DNA of 64,000 nt from Marinibaculum pumilum (GTDB lineage Bacteria > Pseudomonadota > Alphaproteobacteria > Ferrovibrionales > Ferrovibrionaceae). This document shows positions 15,125 to 23,902 of the stretch, piece by piece. The position numbers and the translations under genes are program-made. Positions within the stretch are counted from its first letter, which is position 1, and each line of letters starts with the position of its first letter. Location of the stretch: positions 62,001-126,000 of the forward strand of contig NZ_JBHRTR010000013.1 in the NCBI RefSeq assembly GCF_042646425.1. Direction: 5' to 3'. The notes beneath the pieces are model-generated. The model searched no databases. It had not been told where the DNA came from and was given only the letters and a program-made list of their open reading frames with translations.

Positions 15125-18100
15125 ATGACCGCGATGAACAATCGATACGGGCTGCAAACCCGTCTTCTGGCCGGCACGGCATTGGTCTTCGGCCTGGCCC
15201 CCCTGGCGCCGCTTGCCGCCCAGGAATTGCCGGCCGGCGGCCAGGTGACCCATGGCGCCGCGACGGTCTCGCAGCCGGCTGCCGGCCGCATGGTGGTCGA
15301 TCAGACCTCCGCCCGCGCCATCCTTTCCTGGCAGAGCTTTTCCGTCGGCCAGGGCGGCGAGGTCGCTTTCCGCAATGGCGCCGGCGCCACGCTGAACCGG
15401 GTGGCCGGCGCGCTGCCCTCGCGCATCGACGGCCGGCTGTCGGCCACCGGCTCCGTCTATCTGGTCAATCCGGCCGGCATCGTCGTCGGCAGCACGGGCC
15501 GCATCGCTACAGGCGGCGGCTTCATCGCCTCGACACATGATATCGCCGACGGGGATTTCCTGCGCGGCGGCCCTCTGACCTTTGCCGGCCGCTCCGACGC
15601 GGCGGTGGTGAATGCCGGGCAGATCGGCGCCTCGGGCGGCGACGTGGCACTGATCGCGCGGCGGGTGGAGAATAGCGGCAGCATCGAGGCGCCGAACGGC
15701 ACCGCCGCCCTGGCCGCGGGCTACGAGGTGCTGGTCAGCGACGCCATGACGGATGGCGGCCGCTTCGCCGTGAAGGTCGGCGGCGCGGGGACGGAGGTGC
15801 GCAGCGACGGTGCCGTCCGCGCCGCGGTGGCGGAACTGCGGGCCAATGGCGGCCATGTCTATGCCCTGGCGGGTAATACCGAAGGGGTGATCGCCGCGAC
15901 CGGCGTCGCCCGACGCGACGGTCGGATCTTCCTGACCGCCGGCGGCGGCGGCAAGGTGACGACGGGCGGCCGGATCTCCGCCCTGGCTGCCGGCGGCGAA
16001 GGGGCCCGCCCCGGCGGCGCGATCGAGCTGTCCGGCGATACCGTGACAGTGGGCGGCGATCTTTCGGCTGCCAGCGACAGCGGCCCCGGCGGGTCGGTGT
16101 CGGTGCAGGGCGACCTGGTCGTCAACACCGGGTCGATCCGCGCCGGCGGCACGCGGGGCGGCACGGTGGACATTGGCGGGCGGGCGATCCTCAACGCCGG
16201 CATTGCCGCTGCCGGCGCCAGCGAAGGCCAAGCAGGCACGGTCCGGGTGCGGGCCGCCGAGAGCTATGTCGAGATCGCCGGCGCTGGCCTGCGGGCGGAC
16301 GGGGCGGTCGATGGCGGCACGATCGCGGTGTCGGCGGAGCGGCTGTTCACCTCCGGCCTGATCGCCGCCACCGGGCGCGGGGGACGCGGCGGCAGAATCG
16401 AGCTGCAGGGCGGCGATATCGATCTGGCGGCGGCACGCCTCGATGCCGGCGGTGCCCATGGCGGCGGCACGATCCTGCTGGGCGGCGGCCTGCGCGGCGA
16501 TGGCGGGCTGCGCCATGCCGCGACCCTCGACGCCTCCGCGGCGACCGGCATCCGCGCCGATGCCTGGACGGCGGGCGATGGCGGCCTGGTCGTGCTCTGG
16601 TCGGACCAGGCGACCGGCTTTTTCGGCCGGGCCAGCGCCCGGGGCGGCGCGACCGGCGGCGATGGCGGCCTGATCGAGGTCTCGTCCAAGGGGCAGGTGG
16701 CGATGGGCGGCACGGCGGATGCCGGCGCGCCGCAGGGTCGTGCCGGCGCCCTGCTGCTGGACCCGCGCGACATCACCATTTCCGACCTCACCGGCATCTT
16801 TCCCCAATATCCGCTGGTGGATCCGAACCCGAGCCCGAACAACAGCTTCGGCAACACCATCGTCCACCTGCAGACGGACACCGTCGTGGTGACGGCGCCG
16901 AACGACGATGCCGGCGGGGCCGATGCCGGTGCGGTCTATCTGTTCGACGAAAGCAGCGGCGCGCTGCTGTCCACCCTGATCGGCGGCACCCCCGACGACC
17001 AGGTCGGCACCGGCGTAACCGCCCTGGAGAACGGTCATTTCGTCGTGTCCAGCCCGTCCTGGGACAATGGTGCCGTCGTCAATGCCGGCGCCGTGACCTG
17101 GGGCAGCGGCACCACCGGAATCAACGGCACGGTATCGGCGGCAAACTCGCTGGTCGGCAGCACACCCGCCGACCAGGTCGGCATCAACGGCGTCGTGCCG
17201 CTGGCCAACGGCAACTACGTGGCCATCAGCCCCAACTGGGACAATGGCGGGGTCGCCGATACCGGCGCCGTGACCTGGGGCAATGGTGTCGGAGGCACGG
17301 CCGGTGCGGTCACTGCCGCGAATTCCATCGTGGGAAGCACGGCGTCGGACAATGTGGGCAGCGGCGGCGTGACCGCGCTGTCGAGCGGCAATTTCGTCGT
17401 CGCCAGCCCGTTCTGGGACAATTTCGACGCCTTCACCCCCAATGTCGGCGCCGTGATGTGGGCGGACGGTCTCGGCGGCACGGTCGGTGCGGTGACCGCG
17501 GGGCGGGCGCTGGTCGGCTCGACCCTGGGCGATCAGGTCGGCGGCGGCAGCGTGGTGGAACTGGCCAACGGCAACTATGTCGTCGTCAGTCCTGCCTGGA
17601 ACAATGGCGGCGTGATCTCTGCCGGTGCGGTGACCTGGGGCGACGGCGCGGCCGGCCGGACCGGCGCAGTCGACCCCGCGAATTCTCTGGTCGGCAGCAA
17701 TGCAAATGACCTCGTCGGCAGCTTCGGCGTGACGGCCCTGACCAACGGCAATTATGTCGTCGCCAGCCCGCTCTGGGACAATGGCGGCCTCACCGACGCC
17801 GGCGCCGCGACCTGGGGCGACGGGGCGGCCGGTTCGGTCGGTGAGGTGGCGGCGGCGAACTCCCTGGTCGGGACCATCCCGGAGGATCAGGTCGCTGCGA
17901 CCGGAGTGGTGGCGCTGGCCAACGGCAATTACCTCGTGTTGAGCGCATTGTGGGACAATGGCGGCATCGCGAATGCCGGCGCGGCGACCTGGGGCGACGG
18001 GGCCGTCGGCACCTCCGGCGCGGTCACGGCGGTCAACTCTCAGGTCGGCAGCACGCCGGAAGACCAGGTCGGCAACGGCGGCGCGGCGGCGCTGAGCAAC

Positions 18101-20833
18101 GGCAATTACGTGACCGCCAGCCCGTTCTGGGACAATGGCGGCATCGTCGATGCCGGCGCGGCGAGCTGGGGCGACGGCGCGACGGGTTCGTCGGGCGCGG
18201 TCTCGGCCGCCAATTCCCTGGTCGGCAGCACGGCCAGCGACCAGATCGGCTTCGGCGGGGTGACGGCGCTGGACAACGGCAATTACGTCGTTGCCAGCCC
18301 GCTGTTCGACAGCGCCGGAAGCGTCGATGCCGGTGCGGCCACCTGGGCCACGGGCGCCGCCGCGACAGCGGCCGCTGTCTCCTCCGCCAATTCCCTGGTC
18401 GGCGTCACGCCCAACGACCAGGTTGCCGATGGCGGCGTCACCGCCCTGACCAACGGCAATTACGTCGTTCTCAGTTCGTCATGGATCAACGGTGTCGTCG
18501 ATCGTGCCGGCGCGGCGACCTGGGGCGACGGGGCGGCCGGGACCTTCGGCGCCGTCAGCGCCGCCAACTCCCTGTTCGGCAGCACGACAGACGACCTGCA
18601 GGGGACCACCGTCCTGGCGCTCAGCAACGGCGATTATGCCCTGGCCAGCCCGTCCTGGGACAATGGCGTCCTCCTCGATGCCGGGGCCGTGGCGGTGGGC
18701 GACGGCACCGCCGGCACGACCGGCGCGATCTCCGGCGTGAACGCGATGACCGGCGGCGCGACGATGGAGCTGTTCGGCGGCGCTATGAACGTCGAGGGCG
18801 ATACCACCCTGATCGTGGGCTCTCCGTTCGAAGGCCGGGCCGTGGTCGGCATGCTGGACATCAACGCCGATACCGGCGGCCTGATCTTCGCGCGGGCGCA
18901 GGGTCAGGACATCACCATCGCACCCAGCGCGGTGACAGGCGTCCTGGATTCCGGCACCGACCTCGCCCTGCAGGCCTCCAACGATATTTTCGTCACCAGC
19001 CCCGTTCTCGCCGACAATCGCAGTGTCGCGTCGCTCACCCTGGAAGCGGGACGGTCGATCAATGTCGGGGCGAACATCCGGGTCGGCGGCACCCTGACCC
19101 TGATTGCCAACACGCCGCAGGCCGCCGGCGTCGTCGAGGCCGACCGCGCCGCCGGCCCTGCAGTGATCGATACCCTTGCCGCCACCCTGACCAGCGGCGG
19201 GGCGATGGACCTGGAACTCGCCGACGGTGCCGGCCGGGCGGCCAACGACAGCGGCGGCATCATGCTGGGCGCGATCTCCGCCCCCTCGCTGACCGTCCTG
19301 GATGCGGGGCCGAGTGCGGGGACCGCGATCGCCTTCTCCTCCTCGATCACGACCACGGGCAGCCAGATCTACAGCGGCGATCTGTTCGTCGGCGTCCCCG
19401 CGGTGGCGCTGACCTCGACCGGCGGTGCCGTGACCTGGGCGACGGAAGGCGCCGACACGATCACCGGCGGGCCGGGGGCGGAAATCCGGATGACCGATGC
19501 CTCCGGCCTGATCCGCTACGGCCTGCTGGACCCCGCCGATGCCGCGCGGATCTCGTTCGGCGGCACCGACAGCCGGCTCTATGGCGACAGCAACCCGGAC
19601 CTGGCGCAGCCGCTGCTGACCGCGGGCAGCCTGCGCCCGGGCGACAACCTGGGCAGCCTGTTCGCGGCCGGTGCCGGCCTGTCCGGGGCGGTGCCGACGG
19701 CGACCTCCAATGCCGGCGGCTATGTCGTTGCCATCGACGGCAGCGGCGCGGCGACCAGCCTCACCGTGCCGGGCTATTTCGTCACCACCCAGGGCGCCGG
19801 CACCCTGACGGTCCTGCCGCGGCCGATCTCCGTCGCTGCCGATGCGCAGAGCCGGGTCTATGGCGATGCCAATCCGCCTTTGACCTACACGATCGGCGGC
19901 TCCGGCCTGGCGAACGGCGATACCCTGGCCGGCGGGCTGGCCACGGCGGCCACCGCGGCATCGTCGGTCGGCAGCTATGCCATCACGCAGGGCAGCCTGG
20001 CGGCCTCCGCGAACTACAGCCTGAGCTTCACCGAGGGGCAGCTGCAGGTCGCGCAGCGGCCGCTCGCGGTGACAGCCGACCCGCAGAGCCGCCGCTATGG
20101 CGACACGAACCCGGCTCTGACCTACACGATCGGCGGCGCCGGCCTGGCGAACGGCGACACCCTGTCCGGCGGGCTGGCCACGGCGGCCACCGCGGCATCG
20201 TCGGTCGGCAGTTATGCCATCACGCAGGGCAGCCTGGCGGCCACCGCGAACTACAGCCTGAGCTTCACCGAGGGGCAGCTGCAGGTCACGCAGCGCCCGA
20301 TCACGGTGACGGCGGAGTCCCTGAGCCGCAGCTATGGCGACGCGAACCCGAGCCTGACCTATCAGGTCGGCGGCGCCGGCCTGGCGAACGGCGACCTGCT
20401 GGGCGGGGCATTGGCCACGGCGGCCGGCACCGCTTCTCCCGTCGGCAGCTATGCCATCGCGCAGGGCAGCCTGGCGGCCTCGTCGAACTACAGCCTGAGC
20501 TTCACCGAGGGGCAGTTGCAGGTCACGCAGCGTCCGATCGCGGTGACCGCGATGCAGCGGAGCCGCGCCTTCGGCACCGCCAACCCGGAACTGGTCTTCG
20601 CCATCGCGCAGGGCAGCCTGGCCGGCGGCGACGCCATCTCGCTGGCCACCACCGCCGACCAGGCCTCCGTCCCGGGCAGCTACGACATCATGCTGGACGG
20701 CCTGTGGCGCGGCGGTCTCGACGTCGCGTCGAACTACGACCTGACCTACCGGAGCGCCCTCCTGACGGTCCTGGCCGCACCGGTCCAGGAGAGTGACGAA
20801 ACCGAGTCGACGATCGAAGCATGCACCATGTAA
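15125..20833 (+). CDS. Two-partner secretion exoprotein (TpsA; filamentous hemagglutinin N-terminal domain, propeller-like repeats, MBG repeats)
   Basis: The predicted exoprotein has 1902 residues. A signal peptide (residues 1-33) is followed by a TPS domain to about residue 150 with the hallmark NPAGI at 115-119, which directs it to its TpsB transporter. Residues 150-560 are Gly-rich beta-helix-like sequence. Residues 622-1211 are about ten 59-residue repeats with NGNYVV, SPxWDNGG and AGAxTWGDG. Residues 1566-1902 are MBG-type repeats with the RYGD and NGNYSLSF-like features. The ATG at 15125 is chosen because GGGAG lies eight bases upstream; a GTG at 15104 is possible. Its stop overlaps the tpsB start by 13 bases. 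It is probably a secreted adhesin; ligand unknown. Confidence 0.88.
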   Translation: MTAMNNRYGLQTRLLAGTALVFGLAPLAPLAAQELPAGGQVTHGAATVSQPAAGRMVVDQTSARAILSWQSFSVGQGGEVAFRNGAGATLNRVAGALPSRIDGRLSATGSVYLVNPAGIVVGSTGRIATGGGFIASTHDIADGDFLRGGPLTFAGRSDAAVVNAGQIGASGGDVALIARRVENSGSIEAPNGTAALAAGYEVLVSDAMTDGGRFAVKVGGAGTEVRSDGAVRAAVAELRANGGHVYALAGNTEGVIAATGVARRDGRIFLTAGGGGKVTTGGRISALAAGGEGARPGGAIELSGDTVTVGGDLSAASDSGPGGSVSVQGDLVVNTGSIRAGGTRGGTVDIGGRAILNAGIAAAGASEGQAGTVRVRAAESYVEIAGAGLRADGAVDGGTIAVSAERLFTSGLIAATGRGGRGGRIELQGGDIDLAAARLDAGGAHGGGTILLGGGLRGDGGLRHAATLDASAATGIRADAWTAGDGGLVVLWSDQATGFFGRASARGGATGGDGGLIEVSSKGQVAMGGTADAGAPQGRAGALLLDPRDITISDLTGIFPQYPLVDPNPSPNNSFGNTIVHLQTDTVVVTAPNDDAGGADAGAVYLFDESSGALLSTLIGGTPDDQVGTGVTALENGHFVVSSPSWDNGAVVNAGAVTWGSGTTGINGTVSAANSLVGSTPADQVGINGVVPLANGNYVAISPNWDNGGVADTGAVTWGNGVGGTAGAVTAANSIVGSTASDNVGSGGVTALSSGNFVVASPFWDNFDAFTPNVGAVMWADGLGGTVGAVTAGRALVGSTLGDQVGGGSVVELANGNYVVVSPAWNNGGVISAGAVTWGDGAAGRTGAVDPANSLVGSNANDLVGSFGVTALTNGNYVVASPLWDNGGLTDAGAATWGDGAAGSVGEVAAANSLVGTIPEDQVAATGVVALANGNYLVLSALWDNGGIANAGAATWGDGAVGTSGAVTAVNSQVGSTPEDQVGNGGAAALSNGNYVTASPFWDNGGIVDAGAASWGDGATGSSGAVSAANSLVGSTASDQIGFGGVTALDNGNYVVASPLFDSAGSVDAGAATWATGAAATAAAVSSANSLVGVTPNDQVADGGVTALTNGNYVVLSSSWINGVVDRAGAATWGDGAAGTFGAVSAANSLFGSTTDDLQGTTVLALSNGDYALASPSWDNGVLLDAGAVAVGDGTAGTTGAISGVNAMTGGATMELFGGAMNVEGDTTLIVGSPFEGRAVVGMLDINADTGGLIFARAQGQDITIAPSAVTGVLDSGTDLALQASNDIFVTSPVLADNRSVASLTLEAGRSINVGANIRVGGTLTLIANTPQAAGVVEADRAAGPAVIDTLAATLTSGGAMDLELADGAGRAANDSGGIMLGAISAPSLTVLDAGPSAGTAIAFSSSITTTGSQIYSGDLFVGVPAVALTSTGGAVTWATEGADTITGGPGAEIRMTDASGLIRYGLLDPADAARISFGGTDSRLYGDSNPDLAQPLLTAGSLRPGDNLGSLFAAGAGLSGAVPTATSNAGGYVVAIDGSGAATSLTVPGYFVTTQGAGTLTVLPRPISVAADAQSRVYGDANPPLTYTIGGSGLANGDTLAGGLATAATAASSVGSYAITQGSLAASANYSLSFTEGQLQVAQRPLAVTADPQSRRYGDTNPALTYTIGGAGLANGDTLSGGLATAATAASSVGSYAITQGSLAATANYSLSFTEGQLQVTQRPITVTAESLSRSYGDANPSLTYQVGGAGLANGDLLGGALATAAGTASPVGSYAIAQGSLAASSNYSLSFTEGQLQVTQRPIAVTAMQRSRAFGTANPELVFAIAQGSLAGGDAISLATTADQASVPGSYDIMLDGLWRGGLDVASNYDLTYRSALLTVLAAPVQESDETESTIEACTM
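16988..18757 (+). repeat. Ten tandem 177-bp coding repeats (59-residue units) in the exoprotein
   Basis: Ten in-frame units average 59 residues. Each runs from a DQVG-like turn through ALxNGNYVV, SPxWDNGG, AGAxTWGDG to ANSLVGST. The units have diverged from each other, and one (unit 3) carries a two-residue insertion. The preceding segment VVVTAPNDDAGGADAGAVYLF has the same logic, so an eleventh, cap-like unit may exist. The NG-hairpin plus DAGA-strand pattern resembles FG-GAP/propeller blades, which is inference from pattern alone. Confidence 0.8.
19820..20833 (+). repeat. MBG (YDG-type) repeats at the exoprotein C terminus
   Basis: Three units of exactly 237 bp start at 19820, 20057 and 20294, each encoding 79 residues from RPI or RPL through SRxYGDxNP and NYSLSFTEGQLQV. 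A fourth, diverged unit starts at 20531 and runs to the stop, and a distant relative (SRLYGDSNPDL) precedes them near 19575. The first two units are almost identical in DNA over long stretches, which points to recent duplication. Such MBG domains build surface stalks in bacterial adhesins. Confidence 0.85.
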
Positions 20834-22776
20834 CAGGTCTGATTGTTCCCTTCCTGCCGCCGGTGTCACGGCTCGGGTCATCGCGGTGCCGCACCCCACC
20901 AGCAAGCCTCTCGCGCCGCGCCGCCGGCCTAGCCCTCTGCCTGGCCATCGCCGGCCCGGTCATGGCCGGCACGCCGGCCCATGCCCAGACCGCGCCGGCC
21001 CTGGAACGGAATCTGCCGCTGGACCTGCCGGGGGAAGGCAGGATCGAGCTGGACGCGGCGGCCCCGGCGGAGGTTTCGGACGCCCCCATCGGCGTGAGCC
21101 TTGCCGGCGTGCGGCTGGAGGGCCTAGCCGCCGGCCGGGTGCGCACCGGGGGCGGACCGGCGGTTGCAGCGCCGCCGGCACCGGGGATCACGGTCGTGGA
21201 CGTCGACGGCGTGGCGGAGGCCGACCTGAAAGCGGCCCTGGGCCGCTTCCTGGGGCAGCCGCTGTCGCTGCGCCTGATCGAGGAGATCAAAGCGGCGGTG
21301 GTCGCGGTCTATCGTCGGTCAGGCCGGCCTTTCGTCTCCGTCACGCCACCGGAGCAGGACATTTCCTCCGGCATCCTGCGCCTCCAGGTTCTGCCCTTCC
21401 GGGCCGGCGAGGTGGTGGTGCGAACCGGGCCCCGCACGGCTGCCGGCGAGGGCGTGCCGCAACTGCGGCCCGCGGATCCCGAACTGGCCGGCGACCTGCG
21501 GGTCACCCCTGGCACCCTGATCGAGGCGCCGCAGGTTATGGAGGATCTCGACTGGCTGAACCGCTATCCGTTCCGCCAGGTCAACGGCGTGTTCGAGCCG
21601 GGTTCGCAGCCGGGTATCAGCGACCTGAACCTGGAAGTCTCCCGCTATCGGCCGTGGCTGGGCTATGCCGGCTGGTCCAATTCCGGCACCCGCAGCACCG
21701 GCATCGACCGCTATTTCGTCGGCTTCAATGCCGGCTTCGAACCGCTGCAGGATCTGACGATCGCCTACCAGCTGACCATCGACAGCGGCGTCCTGCGCAG
21801 GCCCTCCAGCCTGGCCCTCAGCGACGGCAACTGGCCCCGCTATGCCAGCCATGCCGCACGCTTCACTTTCACGCCATTCGCCCGCCAGGCGCTGGAGGTG
21901 GCGCCCAACTTCGTCGCCACCCGCCAGACGATCGAGGCCGGGACCTTCGCCTTCGAGACCACGGCCTTCGAACTGCCGGTCCGCTACATCTCCGCCCTGT
22001 CCAACCTGGTGCCGGCACTGGCCGGCTGGGGCGACGCCTATATCGGTGTGGCGCCGAAATGGGAGACACGCAGCACCCTGTTCTCGGGGGTGGAGGTGGC
22101 GCGCGGCTCCGCCGCGGTGTTCGACATGTCGATCGGCTGGAGCGGGGTGCTGCGCGGCCTGGGCGACACCGCCATCGACCTGCAGCTGGTGCACAATCCG
22201 GGCGGCATTGTCGGCGGCAATACCACCGAGGACTGGTATCTCTATTCCAACGGGGTGGTGGACCAGGCGCGCTACACCTACCTGGCCGGCACCATGAACC
22301 GCACGACTCCGCTGCCGGTGCTGCCGGGTCTGGCCCTGCGCACCACCCTGATCGGGCAGTTCGCCGGCCAGGCGCTGCCGGATATCGAGCAGCTGGCGCC
22401 GGGCGGCGTCTATGCCGCCCGCGGCTACACGCTCTCAGACGGCAGCCTGGATACCGGCCTCATCCTGCGCGACACCCTGCAGCTGCCGGGTGGCCCCGTC
22501 TTTGGCGCGGCGGCATCGGATGCGGGCCTCGCCATCGACGACCGCTTCTCCCCCTATCTCTTCCTGGACATGGCCAGCGGCTATGCCTTCGACGGCGGTC
22601 CGGCCGATCGCAGCGGTCGCAACCGCACCAACATGGCCGGTGTCGGCGGCGGCTTCGACTACAGCCTCGGCCAGTTCCTGCATGCCGGCGCCTCGGTCGG
22701 GCTGGCGCTCTCCGACGCGCCGTCGACCAGGCGCGGCGATGTCAGGGTCGATGGCCGCATCGTGGTGACGTTCTGA
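20821..22776 (+). CDS. Two-partner secretion outer-membrane transporter (TpsB; ShlB/FhaC/HecB family)
   Basis: This 651-residue protein exports the upstream exoprotein through the outer membrane. A late signal peptide (RRAAGLALCLAIAGPVMA, cut near AHAQ) is followed by a POTRA region at about residues 120-200 with RFLGQPLSLRLIEEIKAAVV and GRPFVSVTPPEQDISSGIL. The C-terminal half is a beta barrel of alternating aromatic strands, with YAARGYTLSDG as the conserved lid-loop RGY motif, and it ends in a strand finishing RIVVTF. The ATG at 20821 lies inside the exoprotein gene (13-bp overlap). A start nearer the signal peptide would also work, as the first 30 residues are unusual. Confidence 0.9.
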   Translation: MHHVTGLIVPFLPPVSRLGSSRCRTPPASLSRRAAGLALCLAIAGPVMAGTPAHAQTAPALERNLPLDLPGEGRIELDAAAPAEVSDAPIGVSLAGVRLEGLAAGRVRTGGGPAVAAPPAPGITVVDVDGVAEADLKAALGRFLGQPLSLRLIEEIKAAVVAVYRRSGRPFVSVTPPEQDISSGILRLQVLPFRAGEVVVRTGPRTAAGEGVPQLRPADPELAGDLRVTPGTLIEAPQVMEDLDWLNRYPFRQVNGVFEPGSQPGISDLNLEVSRYRPWLGYAGWSNSGTRSTGIDRYFVGFNAGFEPLQDLTIAYQLTIDSGVLRRPSSLALSDGNWPRYASHAARFTFTPFARQALEVAPNFVATRQTIEAGTFAFETTAFELPVRYISALSNLVPALAGWGDAYIGVAPKWETRSTLFSGVEVARGSAAVFDMSIGWSGVLRGLGDTAIDLQLVHNPGGIVGGNTTEDWYLYSNGVVDQARYTYLAGTMNRTTPLPVLPGLALRTTLIGQFAGQALPDIEQLAPGGVYAARGYTLSDGSLDTGLILRDTLQLPGGPVFGAAASDAGLAIDDRFSPYLFLDMASGYAFDGGPADRSGRNRTNMAGVGGGFDYSLGQFLHAGASVGLALSDAPSTRRGDVRVDGRIVVTF

Positions 22777-22812
22777 ACGGGCAGGGCCCGCATGGACCGG
22801 AGGATGGATGCA

Positions 22813-23073
22813 ATGATGCGATCGATCGGATGCCTGGCCGTCATCGGCCTGCAGCTTGCCCTGGCGGCCTGCAGCACGCCGGGAGACCTGAACAGGGTCC
22901 GCGCGGAGAATGCGAATGACACGGAGGAGGCCGATACGGCCCAGGGCACGCTGGACGCCGCGACCCAGGTCGCGCAGGTGACGGCGGCTGACAGTGCCGC
23001 CCTCAGCCTCTCGCCGAAGGCGGTTGGCGAGCTTGCCGCGTTGTCGGCGACGATGAACATGTCCTGCAGGTGA
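22813..23073 (+). CDS. Small putative lipoprotein downstream of tpsB
   Basis: The 86-residue product starts MMRSIGCLAVIGLQLALAAC, a lipoprotein signal with lipobox LAAC, so the mature N terminus would be a lipidated cysteine. The rest is Ala-, Thr- and Asp-rich with no recognised domain and one further cysteine near the end (MNMSCR). The GGAGG at 22799-22803 is spaced correctly for the ATG at 22813, not for the ATGs at 22792 or 22804. The gene follows tpsB by 36 bases on the same strand, so it may be a third part of the secretion locus, perhaps a periplasmic helper. That role is only inferred from position. Confidence 0.65.
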   Translation: MMRSIGCLAVIGLQLALAACSTPGDLNRVRAENANDTEEADTAQGTLDAATQVAQVTAADSAALSLSPKAVGELAALSATMNMSCR

Positions 23074-23084
23074 AGCTGCCGGGG

Positions 23085-23774
23085 CTATCCCGCCCGCCCA
23101 GCCGGCCTGCCGTCGCCGCGCAGGCCCGTGTAGGCGGCCAGGTCGCGCCCGGGCTCGTCGTCGAAGCGGTCCGGCTGCACCTCCAGGTCGCTGATCCTGT
23201 CCAGCCGGAAAAGCCGGAAATCCTCCCGCAGCAGGCACCAGCCGACCAGCAGCCAGCCGTCTGAAAAGGCGGTCAGCGCCAGGGGGCGGACCCGTCGCCG
23301 CGTCTCCGCCTGTGTCTGGCTGCGATAGGCGAAGCTGACCAGCCGGCGCTCGCGGACCGCGCGTCGCAGCGCCGCGGCGAAGCCCGGCGCGCGGCGATGG
23401 GGCTTCTGCACGGCGCGCAGGGCGGGGCGGGTAGGATCTGCCAGCCGGCGGGCGGCTTCGATCTTGACACTGGCCGATCGCGCCGCCGCGGCAAGCGGGC
23501 GGTCGCCGACCTGCCGCACATAGGCCAGGCCCAGCGCCAGGGCCTCCATCTCGTCATGGTCGAAGGTCAGTGGCGGCAGGTCCAGCGGCGCCCGCGCCAG
23601 ATAGCCGATGCCGGCCTGGCCGTCGATGGCGAAGCCCTGCCCCTGCAGGGCCGCGATATCGCGATAGACGGTGCGCACCGATAGCTCGAGGCGCAGCGCC
23701 AGGGCGTCCGCCGTGACCGGCTGGCCTGCGCGCAGATATCCCACCAGTTCGATCAGGCGGTCGGCGCGGCGCAT
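23085..23774 (-). CDS. YafY/DeoR-like transcriptional regulator with WYL domain
   Basis: The 229-residue protein starts with an HTH_11 domain (RRADRLIELVGYLRAGQPVT, then ALALRLELSVRTVYRDIAAL) and continues with a WYL domain (LVSFAYRSQTQAETRRRVRP, then DGWLLVGWCLLREDFRLFRL). WYL domains bind small ligands or nucleic acid and control the attached DNA-binding part. The ATG at 23774 has a GAGGAGG site nine bases upstream. It is divergent from the thioesterase gene, with a perfect palindrome in the gap, and is therefore the likely regulator of that gene and of itself. It is convergent with the lipoprotein gene of the secretion locus. Confidence 0.9.
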   Translation of the reverse strand: MRRADRLIELVGYLRAGQPVTADALALRLELSVRTVYRDIAALQGQGFAIDGQAGIGYLARAPLDLPPLTFDHDEMEALALGLAYVRQVGDRPLAAAARSASVKIEAARRLADPTRPALRAVQKPHRRAPGFAAALRRAVRERRLVSFAYRSQTQAETRRRVRPLALTAFSDGWLLVGWCLLREDFRLFRLDRISDLEVQPDRFDDEPGRDLAAYTGLRGDGRPAGRAG

Positions 23775-23814
23775 GCCGGGCCTCCTCGCTGCAATGTCCA
23801 AAGCTGCCGCCACG

Positions 23815-23838
23815 CTCCTGACAGACAGCTGTCAGGAG
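23815..23838. promoter_or_regulatory. Palindromic operator between WYL regulator and thioesterase genes
   Basis: The arms CTCCTGACAG and CTGTCAGGAG are perfect 10-bp inverted repeats separated by ACAG. The site lies 40 bases upstream of the regulator start and 64 bases upstream of the thioesterase start, an ideal place for a dimeric regulator that controls both divergent genes. The palindrome is seen directly; the identity of the bound protein is inferred. Confidence 0.65.
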
Positions 23839-23902
23839 GATGCGCCTACACTGCGCGCATGACCATGGTTCGACGAAGATCCTGCGACAGGGGAGTGCCG
23901 CG

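Noticed and set aside
15020..17038. Long open frame antisense to the exoprotein gene
   Set aside because: It arises from the high GC and repetitive Gly/Ala codons of tpsA; its translation is Arg/Gly/Ala-rich with no domain and no ribosome site.
16988..18757. CRISPR-like regular repeats
   Set aside because: The 177-bp units are in-frame protein-coding repeats without a repeat-spacer pattern, and no cas genes are present.
17950..20796. Long open frame in another plus-strand frame of the exoprotein gene
   Set aside because: It is a frame shadow of the tandem repeats, rich in Arg and Gly, while the tpsA frame carries the recognisable domains.
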